NCBI GenBank assembly: GCA_009787915.1
Contig: WQSK01000013.1
Span: forward strand, 1 to 19,225
Length of the DNA: 19,225 nucleotides
Direction of reading: 5' to 3'
Origin: Bacillota bacterium
GTDB lineage: Bacteria; Bacillota; Clostridia; Christensenellales; UBA1242
The notes under the pieces were generated by a model, which had not been told where the DNA came from, did no database searches, and worked only from the letters and a program-made list of their open reading frames with translations. The position numbers were made by a program, and so were the translations under genes. Shown piece by piece: positions 1-8,300 of this stretch; within the stretch, counting starts at the first letter, position 1; every line of letters starts with the position of its first letter.

Positions 1-2751
1 GTACACAATACGTCGGTTACCGATGTTTTACAGTGGCTTGATGACGCACGATACCTACTTGACGGTCATGACTTTACAACCGAAGTTCCGCCTCCGTATC
101 GTTCACTTAGCGAACTTGTTGTTATACTCCGCGACCTTGATGAAACAATCCGCGGAAATCTTCACACACAAGGAGGTTGGCCTGCGGGGGATGCGGGGCG
201 TGCCCTATGGAACGAAGCAATGGGTATCGCACACCCTGGGCATCAAAATCTCTCGCACGCGCAATTCGAGGCACTCCGTAACGCTTTCCCAAGAACGACT
301 AGCGGAGGTGGTATTGTAACTCGTTCGTTTAATAACGTTTACTATCATGCACTTGGTCTATATAACAGACGAAGCGGTAACAATGCGGTGACTTCACTTG
401 AGGTAAACAACTTTATTACCGAACTCGGAAGGGTCGGCGGAATGCACCCATGGAGCGGTATTATGCGCACAGCAAATCTTTTGATAAGTGAAACTATGCC
501 TGCGTGGGAAAGCAACATAAGGCGTGTTCCTGCGACAATCCGAACAGTGAATACGTACTATCAGCGTATGCGCCGTGTTTTAGAGCACGAGCACACCACA
601 CACCAAGGTCAGCCTGTCGGGCACGCGGTTATCTTTAATGCGGCACGTGATGCGCTTGCTGTTACAGGAAGGCACACAAATGTTGTGGTTACGCCAGGTC
701 GCAATACAGGCATCTTGATGTACCAAATCCGTGAAGCCGAAGAAAGATTCACAAGACCTGTCGCGATACCAGCACAAAATCTCCCAGTTGGTCTTTTCAA
801 CAATCCTCTGCACAGGTGGCCAGACGCATTGCTGTCGGGCTCGGGAGCAAACAGGTGGCCGACATCACGCCTTGCTATTGGAATTCGCTATGGTATCAAT
901 GTGAACTATGGTGGCGGAGTCTATGGAGGACGTATAGACAAAGTTCGCGAAATGGCATATAGGTTCAATGACCGCGGGACAAACGCCGCGGATACATATC
1001 TAAACATGACAAGCCACATGAATCGCAGCATAGTAACGATAGACCAACTTGTGGGTGCCGAGATAAATATTACAACAAGTTTGACACGCCTTATATCAAC
1101 GGATATGCGGACGACCGCTACGGAAGCATGGGCTGGGGTAACCCTTCCTGCGGACCTTCCTGAGCATACGCCTCTTGACACACGTTGGGTTCGCGGCGGT
1201 TCGGGCGGTAATCGTGCACCTGTATTGCAAGGTCTTTACGACACAGTAAGAATTGCCCGTACCTATCACATCCCGAATGCCGAGTTGAACACCCAAATGC
1301 AAAGTCTTATTTTGCGCGGAGAACAAATGCTTGCGCGTTATGAACTTCCAGCCAGCAACGCCCAATCAATTCAAAATTTGTTCCCTGCGGCTAACACACG
1401 TAACGCAGATGCGCGCGAGGTCATCATAGGAATCCGCCGAATTGCCGCAACAATCCAACGTATCGACCCCGCGACTGGGCTCTTAATAGAGGAGGGCATA
1501 AACAACGCCGCAATCAACAACCTTAGGTTGCTTGTATCTCGTATTTCTGAATATCAAGCCGAACTTAATAACACAACACTAGGGTTGACGACACTCCGCG
1601 ACTTGCACGCAACTGTTACTGTTTTGCTTGGTTTACACCCGTCGCCGCAACCGATGTTGTCAGGTGAAGCACTTAACTTTGATGAGCAGTTGCGCGCACT
1701 TGTAATAGCAGCCTCTGGCCCTGAACCTGACCAAGGGATTATCCCGCACGACGGGCATGGCTTGCCGAACTCGAGGACAGATTTAAGTTATTACCTTGCC
1801 CAGATTCAAGACCTTGTTGATGCGATGAACGAAATTTTGTTAGGCACAGACGGTTTACCAGAAACGCGTACAATAGTTGCCGCACTTCGCAACGAGGGCC
1901 AAGGAATTCTTGACGAAACCGTGCATGCCCGTGACATACTTGTCGAGTATATACAACGTGCAAGTAGTTTCTTGTCAAACAATGGATTCGGCTCGGTTTG
2001 TCCAGATACAGGTGAATTTATCCAAACCCCGAACTACGAAGTCCGATTTGCTGCCCAAGTACACCTCCTAACTGTTATTGAAATTATGGAAGATTATCTG
2101 CGTCCGTGGTCAAGCCTTGTGACAGACGAGGCGAGGGTAGACACACGTGCGGCTCTTGAAGCACAACTTGCTTCAGCCCGCATTGCACACGCAAATGCTA
2201 TGAGCGTCCCGTCAACAACAACAAACAATATTGTTGCCTCGCTTAACTCTTTTGTTGTATTTGAAAATATAACAATCATTATCCCTGTTACCAGCAGCGT
2301 ACTAAACGAAACGATTATGGTACCATTGCCAATGGGTGCTCTGCATGGTCAGTTGAACGAACTCGAAGTTTTGCTGCACGATATCACACGTCATATCCCA
2401 ACGATGACTGACCTAAGTCTTGTGGTTGCGCTTGAAGCAAAACTTGAATCAACACGCGCTGCGGAAATCGTGTTTGCACACCAAAACCTTGGACACAACA
2501 ATGTGTATGAGGTTTGGAGGGCAAGACGTGCGCTGGAACAATTCTTGTTAGATTACGAAATAGAGATTGACCGAACTCCGCCTGGCGAGGATACGGGTGA
2601 CCAACCGCTCCCTGACCCAAGACCCGACGGCGAAGGTTTGGGAATGATGCTTTGGATAATTATTGCGGTTGTACTTTTGTTGGTTTTGATAATTGGGTTT
2701 ATCATCGCTAAGCGCAAAAAGAAAAAGGGCAAAAGCAGTTACAATTACTAG
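1..2751 (+). CDS. Large helical surface protein with C-terminal membrane anchor (5' end outside window)
   Basis: The frame is open from base 1 with no start codon before the ATG at 220, so the gene begins upstream; 916 codons are visible. I do not recognise the family. The visible part is a long, mostly helical, Asn/Thr-rich sequence with a single Cys (GSVCPD), as expected for an extracellular protein. Near the end it has a linker rich in Pro, Asp and Gly, then one strong hydrophobic helix (about bases 2644-2709, starting GMMLWIIIAVV) and a short tail of mostly Lys/Arg (KRKKKKGK). This is a classic stop-transfer arrangement with the bulk outside and the tail inside. There is no LPXTG sortase motif. 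Two units before the anchor share an ALEA-L-S-R-A pattern and resemble FIVAR-type helical modules. The stop codon overlaps that of mnmG. Surface anchoring is well supported; function is unknown. Confidence 0.88.
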   Translation, partial: VHNTSVTDVLQWLDDARYLLDGHDFTTEVPPPYRSLSELVVILRDLDETIRGNLHTQGGWPAGDAGRALWNEAMGIAHPGHQNLSHAQFEALRNAFPRTTSGGGIVTRSFNNVYYHALGLYNRRSGNNAVTSLEVNNFITELGRVGGMHPWSGIMRTANLLISETMPAWESNIRRVPATIRTVNTYYQRMRRVLEHEHTTHQGQPVGHAVIFNAARDALAVTGRHTNVVVTPGRNTGILMYQIREAEERFTRPVAIPAQNLPVGLFNNPLHRWPDALLSGSGANRWPTSRLAIGIRYGINVNYGGGVYGGRIDKVREMAYRFNDRGTNAADTYLNMTSHMNRSIVTIDQLVGAEINITTSLTRLISTDMRTTATEAWAGVTLPADLPEHTPLDTRWVRGGSGGNRAPVLQGLYDTVRIARTYHIPNAELNTQMQSLILRGEQMLARYELPASNAQSIQNLFPAANTRNADAREVIIGIRRIAATIQRIDPATGLLIEEGINNAAINNLRLLVSRISEYQAELNNTTLGLTTLRDLHATVTVLLGLHPSPQPMLSGEALNFDEQLRALVIAASGPEPDQGIIPHDGHGLPNSRTDLSYYLAQIQDLVDAMNEILLGTDGLPETRTIVAALRNEGQGILDETVHARDILVEYIQRASSFLSNNGFGSVCPDTGEFIQTPNYEVRFAAQVHLLTVIEIMEDYLRPWSSLVTDEARVDTRAALEAQLASARIAHANAMSVPSTTTNNIVASLNSFVVFENITIIIPVTSSVLNETIMVPLPMGALHGQLNELEVLLHDITRHIPTMTDLSLVVALEAKLESTRAAEIVFAHQNLGHNNVYEVWRARRALEQFLLDYEIEIDRTPPGEDTGDQPLPDPRPDGEGLGMMLWIIIAVVLLLVLIIGFIIAKRKKKKGKSSYNY
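2152..2463 (+). repeat. Diverged helical repeat, FIVAR-like, in the surface protein
   Basis: The peptide ALEAQLASARIA (2152-2187) recurs as ALEAKLESTRAA (2428-2463), 8 of 12 residues identical. Both sit in helical segments rich in Leu/Ala with similar spacing, as in FIVAR modules of Gram-positive surface proteins. The DNA copies have diverged, so this is an old protein-level repeat. The FIVAR assignment is inference. Confidence 0.4.
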
Positions 2752-4463
2752 TCACAAATTGTTCTAAGATGCACAAGGAGAATATTGATATCAGCGGGGG
2801 TGACTCCGCTGATTTTTTGTGCTTGCAAAAGATTATATGGACGTACCGTTGCCAACTTTGTTTGTGCCTCGCACCTAAGTCCCTTTATATTATCGTAATT
2901 CAAATCCGTTGGGATTGTTGTTTGTTCATGCAGGCGGATATTATTCATGCGGTTTTTCTCGCGCGTTAAATAGCCCGCATACATGGACTCAATCGCCACG
3001 ATTTCTTTTATATCGTCAGGCACACTTTGGTCACCCGATTTGTATTTTTCAAGCAAAGACATTTTTTTATTAAACAACTTCCATCGTTTATCGCAAACAA
3101 GTCCGACCTCCCGACCCAATGGTGTAAGGCGCGAGTCAGCATTGTCTTTTCGCAAGAACAATCGGTTTTCCGCACGACTGGTAAACATGCGATACGGCTC
3201 TTTTGTTCCAAGGGTCACAAGGTCGTCAATCAAAACACCTATGTAACTCTCCATGCGGGAGAGGACAAAACCTTTTTTTGCCACCCCCGTAGAGTTAATA
3301 CCCGCGACAAGACCTTGGGCGGCGGCTTCTTCGTAACCGCTTGTGCCGTTGATTTGACCAGCAAAGAAAAGACCCCGAACTTTTTTGTGTTCGAGGGTCG
3401 GCAACAATTGTGTGCTGTCGATACAGTCGTATTCGATTCCATAACCATAATTTGTAATTTTGCTATTTTCAAGACCAGGGATTGTGCGGATAAATTTGTC
3501 TTGGACGCTTGATGACAAAAAAGTAAAAATTCCTTGAACATAGACGTCGGTGGTGTCAAGCCCCTCTGGTTCCAAAAAAATTTGGTGTCGAAGGGCAGAT
3601 GCATACCGTAACACTTTATCTTCTATAGAAGGGCAGTATCGCGGACTTGCCATATCATCATCTTTTGGGTTCCCAGATTTTTTTAAACTATCGCGAATGA
3701 TTTTATGTGTTTCTTCATTTGTATAGGTCAAATAACAAGGAACAAGATTTCTGATTGGTTCGGTCGTAATCTGTGAAAAACAATCTTCGGTGTCAGCAGG
3801 ATGGGGGGTTGTTTTTGTGTAATCAATACTGTTTGCACAAACGCGTGCGGGCGTACACGTACTAAATCTCTGGATATCAACACCAAGTTTAACCAACGAA
3901 TCGGTCAATTGGGTCGCACTCGCAAAGCCCGAGGGTCCGCTTTTTTTGGCTTCCGAACCGATACGTATTACAGAGTTCAAATAAACCCCACTTGCGACAA
4001 CAACGGAGTTTGCCAAGACGGTTGTTCCGTCGGCAAAGGTCACACCCGTGACTTTTTTGTCTTTGGTTCCTGAGGATGTGACAGAAACAACTTCTCCAAC
4101 CCGAATAGTCAGGTTTTTTGTTTTAGACAAAATTCCGTGCGCAATTTTTTGATACTCGTGACGGTCGACCTGTGCGCGAATCGCCTGAACCGCAGGCCCA
4201 TTTTTTTTGTTAAGTAACCTCATTTGAATACAAGCCCTATCCGCTATAATTCCCATAAGCCCACCCAGCGCATCGATTTCGTAAACAAGGTGGCTTTTCC
4301 CAACGGCACCGATACTTGGGTTGCATGGGAGGTGCCCAATAGATTTTATATCAACCGTTGTTAAAAGAACACGCTTGCCAATCTTTGCCGCGGCGTGTGT
4401 GGCCTCGATACCTGCATGGCCTGCGCCTATTACAATTACGTCGAATGTTTCTTTTGTTTCCAC
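2748..4463 (-). CDS. mnmG: tRNA U34 carboxymethylaminomethyl-modifying enzyme MnmG (GidA)
   Basis: This FAD- and NADH-dependent enzyme works with MnmE to install the 5-aminomethyl-type group on wobble U34 of certain tRNAs in the cytoplasm. Family hallmarks are present: the FAD-binding GAGHAG at residues 13-18, the catalytic-region Cys47 in LPCNPSIG, Cys277 in RYCPSIEDK, FFAGQINGTSGYEEAAAQG near 366-384, FTSRAENRL near 427-435 and the C-terminal ISGVTPADI. The protein is 571 residues against the usual 620-630. The deficit lies in the helical region between about residues 460 and 495, while the MnmE-binding C-terminus is kept. The usual KTGTPPR motif reads STCTPAR. The start is GTG at 4461-4463 with no Shine-Dalgarno, but AT-rich -10-like sequence lies immediately upstream. 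The stop overlaps the convergent surface-protein gene by 4 bp. mnmE is not adjacent. Confidence 0.96.
   Translation of the reverse strand: METKETFDVIVIGAGHAGIEATHAAAKIGKRVLLTTVDIKSIGHLPCNPSIGAVGKSHLVYEIDALGGLMGIIADRACIQMRLLNKKNGPAVQAIRAQVDRHEYQKIAHGILSKTKNLTIRVGEVVSVTSSGTKDKKVTGVTFADGTTVLANSVVVASGVYLNSVIRIGSEAKKSGPSGFASATQLTDSLVKLGVDIQRFSTCTPARVCANSIDYTKTTPHPADTEDCFSQITTEPIRNLVPCYLTYTNEETHKIIRDSLKKSGNPKDDDMASPRYCPSIEDKVLRYASALRHQIFLEPEGLDTTDVYVQGIFTFLSSSVQDKFIRTIPGLENSKITNYGYGIEYDCIDSTQLLPTLEHKKVRGLFFAGQINGTSGYEEAAAQGLVAGINSTGVAKKGFVLSRMESYIGVLIDDLVTLGTKEPYRMFTSRAENRLFLRKDNADSRLTPLGREVGLVCDKRWKLFNKKMSLLEKYKSGDQSVPDDIKEIVAIESMYAGYLTREKNRMNNIRLHEQTTIPTDLNYDNIKGLRCEAQTKLATVRPYNLLQAQKISGVTPADINILLVHLRTICD
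2790..2818 (+). terminator. Rho-independent terminator hairpin inside mnmG
   Basis: A perfect 8-bp stem (ATCAGCGG 2790-2797 with CCGCTGAT 2806-2813), an 8-base loop and a run of T to 2818 form a typical intrinsic terminator reading on the + strand. It starts 38 bases after the stop codon of the surface-protein gene. It overlaps mnmG codons for the conserved ISGVTPADI segment on the other strand, so it may be a true dual-use sequence or a chance by-product of those codons. Confidence 0.6.
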
Positions 4464-4513
4464 GTGCTTATATTATCATATATAATACCTCATGGTAAAG
4501 ATTAAATACTTTG
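4464..4513 (-). promoter_or_regulatory. AT-rich gap upstream of mnmG, possible promoter
   Basis: This 50-base gap lies between the deacetylase stop and the mnmG start. On the minus strand it holds overlapping -10-like boxes, for example TAATAT ending 6 bases before the GTG, with TTTACC 18 bases upstream as a weak -35. No Shine-Dalgarno is seen. mnmG may therefore be leaderless, or may be read from the deacetylase promoter. Confidence 0.3.
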
Positions 4514-5287
4514 TTAAATCCCCTCGAGGCAGAACGTAAACCCATCTTCTTTAAGCGCAGGGATAAGTTGCTCTAACAACTTTGGCATGCCACTGTTTGC
4601 GATATGAAACAACATTACGGCACCTGGGTGCATACGGCTTTTCATGGTAGCAAGAGATTTTTCAACATCAAGCGGTTTTGTTTTATCCCAATCTTTGATT
4701 GCGGTAGACCACATCATTGTGCGCAAACCATTTTTGTTTGCAATCTCAAGTGTCTTTTCATCAATATGACCCATAGGTGGTCTGTAAAAAGTCGGTGCTT
4801 TTGCATTTGGGAATTTTTGCGTAAAGTCGTTTTGAAAGGTCATGATATCTTTTGTTACACCCTCGGCGGAGAGTTTCGTTGGGTCTTTGTGCTTGTCGGT
4901 GTGGTTGCCGATTGTGTGCCCCTCGTCAATCATGCGGTTCACAAGGTCAACTTCATTAAGATAATGCCCGCATAAAAAGAAGATTGCTTTTATATCGTGT
5001 TGTTTCAACAAATCAAGGACTTCACCCGTATAGCCCGCCTCGTATCCAAGGTCAAATGTAAAGACGGCACGCTTTTCCTCTGTCGGCATTACGAATAAAC
5101 CGTTGTGTTTTTCCAACAACTCTACCGAACCTGGCGGCGGGGTAGGCAGAGTGTTGGGCTCGTTTATCCCAAGTCCCCAATGAATCGGTGACGCAATCGC
5201 CACGGCGGCAGCCATCGTAGTTGCCAGCATTCCACATAATAACGTTCTTAACATATTTCTATATTGTGCAAAACTATTGGACAACAT
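4514..5287 (-). CDS. PdaA-like polysaccharide deacetylase (NodB fold), secreted
   Basis: This carbohydrate esterase family 4 enzyme probably removes acetyl groups from peptidoglycan amino sugars outside the cell. Its 257 residues match PdaA (about 263). The N-terminus has a basic and hydrophobic stretch (residues 11-33) that could be a signal peptide or anchor. NodB motifs are: TFDLGYE (77-83), zinc ligands His129 and His133 in NHTDKH, RPPMG (169-173), MMWSTAIKDW (191-200) and HPGAVMLFH (220-228). Where most CE4 enzymes have TFDDG the second Asp is Leu; PdaA of Bacillus has Asn there, and the following GYE-GYT is also PdaA-like. PdaA makes muramic delta-lactam in spore cortex, but sporulation cannot be inferred from this gene alone. 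An alternative start is Met12 (5254). No Shine-Dalgarno precedes either start. mnmG follows 50 bp downstream on the same strand. Confidence 0.9.
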   Translation of the reverse strand: MLSNSFAQYRNMLRTLLCGMLATTMAAAVAIASPIHWGLGINEPNTLPTPPPGSVELLEKHNGLFVMPTEEKRAVFTFDLGYEAGYTGEVLDLLKQHDIKAIFFLCGHYLNEVDLVNRMIDEGHTIGNHTDKHKDPTKLSAEGVTKDIMTFQNDFTQKFPNAKAPTFYRPPMGHIDEKTLEIANKNGLRTMMWSTAIKDWDKTKPLDVEKSLATMKSRMHPGAVMLFHIANSGMPKLLEQLIPALKEDGFTFCLEGI

Positions 5288-5307
5288 TCACAAATATCGT
5301 TTATAAT
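5278..5307 (+). promoter_or_regulatory. Promoter of the 1345-residue protein gene
   Basis: TATAAT at 5302-5307 is preceded by TGGACA at 5278-5283 with an 18-base spacer. The predicted start of transcription near 5314 leaves a leader of about 32 bases with a good Shine-Dalgarno. The -35 overlaps the start codon of the divergent deacetylase gene. The palindromic TTATAA (5301-5306) also supplies a -10-like TATAAA on the minus strand. Confidence 0.6.
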
Positions 5308-5332
5308 TGTTGCACATACTTAGGGGACATAC

Positions 5333-5340
5333 AAAGGAGA
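5333..5340 (+). promoter_or_regulatory. Ribosome binding site selecting a GTG start
   Basis: AAAGGAGA lies 5 bases before the GTG at 5346. No ATG in this frame is better placed, so this site decides the start codon. Confidence 0.75.
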
Positions 5341-5345
5341 AATAA

Positions 5346-8300
5346 GTGGAAGTTGAACAAATAGAACCGCCACAACCACCGCTTGGTTTTGCCAACGAAC
5401 TTGGCAACTTTGTTCTTACCTATATTTTCCCATTTATATTGCTGGCAGCCGTTTTCTGGGCAGTCTGGGTAGGCGTACAGTTTCTTTTGGCAAAAGACCA
5501 AAATCTAAGAATCGCCGCCAAAAAGCGTTTAATCACCGCGGTGGCTACCGTAATGGTTTTTGTAACAATAACCAGTTTGCTGATTGGTATGCACCTTATT
5601 ACAACAAGACCCACTATTCCTCCTGGGGATGAAGGCGGCGGAACTATCGGCGGCGGCGGTGGAGGAGGCGGCGGCGGCCAAACTGGCGGCGGCGGTTGGA
5701 GTCCCCCTGGCGGCGGCGGCCTAGGTCAAGACCGACCCTTGGGTAACCCCCTTGGTGGTATGCCAAGTAATTTTAGAAACCCTGTTCAAATGCCAGGCAT
5801 GATAATGGGGCCTGGAGGCTATGATATTGCCGACCCTACCCATCCGAATTTTGTGCGAAACCTTTTGGCTGAAACACAAATTCCGCTTTTCCACACAAAG
5901 CCCCAATCCCCAGGTCACAACGTAATGTTTGCGCGCGAACTCACGGCGGTATATGGTTGGAGGCGTATCAACACCCCGACTATAATAAGGGCGAATGAGG
6001 AACGTGTGCTTTTTAACGATGCGTATAACCCTGCGGTCAGTTCGACCTATCCGCATGCGGCATCAAGGTTCTCTTTTGTTCCCGCAGTACCAGGTACCGA
6101 CGTTGGACCAAGCGTTGGGCGGCCAAACCCACTTGGGTCAAAGGCCCTACTCTCGGCGTTCGAGGGTTTGGGTGAAGATTTTTTTGGTCTTGAAATAAAC
6201 GTGGGGCAGGGCGAAGGTCTTGCTGTAACAAATCTTCAGAGCCTTATGGCTCCTCCTTACTTTCCCCTGCGTTACACGGGTCCAAATCTTCGGATTAAAA
6301 CAGAAGCCCTAAGACTTGGCGGTGCCCGTGACCCGATAAGTGTGACATCAAGCCGAATGCTGTACAGTATAACCGCAGGAACGATTTTGTACGGCGGACT
6401 TGGCTCGGCGGTTTTGACAGGCGATGACCGTGCCTTGACACCAGGTACAAGGTCGCGCGCGGTACGTAACAGACGCCCATTTAACGAAGCAGTATTACCA
6501 CTAGATATGGTCGGTCTGGACATGGCAAGGCAAGCACTGACCCCAGTTCATGCGGATTGGCCAAACAGACATACTTCGGCACGCGCTGTTGCAATTGCCG
6601 ATGGTACGGTTGTTGCCGCGGGAAACATTGAAACCGATTGCCCATTCACCGAAGCCTATGTAATCCTCCGCCACGAACCGCGTGATACGGGACTTCCATA
6701 TGTTACGTACAGTTTCTATGGTGGATTGTTTGGGTCGCTTCGTGTTCGCTGTCTTGAAACTATCAATGCCTATAACACTTTCCAGACGCCTAGATTTGCT
6801 GTTGAACTTGTGACTATTCTTCAGTATTATCACATTCCCCCAGTCTATCCTTCTGTTGTTCCGACCGTGAGTCCAGTACCAATCTCAATTGAATGGCCAT
6901 TTGAGATTGACCGTAGGATTCCTCGTACTCCTGTTGGTCCTGGTGGATGTCTAGGTGCAAGGATAAGTTCATTTATTCCGTTCGGGGTCGATTTCCCAGA
7001 GCCAGTGCCAGGGCTTATTTATTTCCGCCCAATGCTTCCTTTTCCGCCGCCCATCTACTTGCCTCCATACGTTTTACCGATTCTTCCACCAACGTCAGTT
7101 TTGGGTTTCCCCCCTATGGTTCCACCGCTGCCAGGAATGACCACCCCACAGGTTTTTTGCGATGGTTGTGAAGGTGTAAGTAATCACCCTGGTGTCATAA
7201 AAAACGGCACATTGTTTTCGGGCAATATCCCAGGTGCCAGTGCATTTATCCAAGACGTCCCATGGACCACAGGGCCAATGTTGCAACCAAATATTGGAAA
7301 CCTTGAATATTGGTTGCCGACGACAATATTTAATCCGACTTGGTCGCCATTTGTTGACGATGTACTGGGCGGTATCGTTGCAAGTTTCATGTCTGGTATT
7401 GATGACATACTTGAGTCAATGTTAGAAAACATGCCCGCGTTTGCGCCTCTCTTAAGTCTTATGGGTGGTATAAGCACCGCCACAGAAATCGCCCAAACGG
7501 TTGCTGAGGCGGCCGAAACCCTTGAAATGATGATACCTGCCGAACTCATAGGCGAGGCATTCGAGGAATATCTGCCTTTCACACAACTTATACCTTATCG
7601 CGTGACGTACCAAAGAGGTCAGGTGCAGAAACTTGTTGACGAACTGGTTGAAACAGGTATGTGGCGTGTCAGCCGTGGCGACCACATAGGTTTTGTAGGC
7701 GGCGGTATGTTGGACCCAGGGGCAGGGCAACGACGCGGACCAGTAACATTCCCAGGCGGGCTAACACTCGAAGACATTATCGCAGAAATCCCAGCCGCTG
7801 TCCGAACCGCTGTCGAGGCCTATGCCACCTTCTTGAATCTCATTGTAGATATTCTCACACTTCCAGTCCAAATTGTTCGGTTTGCTCTTACTGCTGTTGT
7901 GACTACTATTAACGCGCTTAGTGCTCTTTTCGGTTCTGTTGTTCCAATCCCCGATATACCCGAGGTTCCTCCAGATGTCGTTGACAAAGTCGCACCGCCG
8001 ATTGAACGCCCATTCCCCCCAGGTTATGACCCTGTAGAGTATCTAATAAGGGAATATATCCTTGGCGACATGATAAACCAAGCCCAAGTTTTCCACGGAT
8101 ACAACTATTCAACCGAGCGTCATTTGCGCTTTATGATTATGCACGACGCACCACCTGCGGTAATCAACCGTGCTCTCGACCGTGACGCATGGGCGCATGA
8201 CCCAAACCCAGATGAACCACTGATTCCAATCCCAGAAGTTCCGAACTTGGACGTTTTGGGTGCCGCAGACCTGCTTTCCGCAGTAAGGGGTGATGCACAA

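Noticed and set aside
3027..3512. Open frame of 161 codons on the + strand inside mnmG
   Set aside because: mnmG is firmly identified on the other strand with both catalytic Cys in place; the + strand frame has no motif or start signal.
5634..5720. GGC-rich tract as a possible structured RNA or replication-slippage frameshift site
   Set aside because: The reading frame is intact through it and it encodes a plausible Gly linker; nothing else supports an RNA element.
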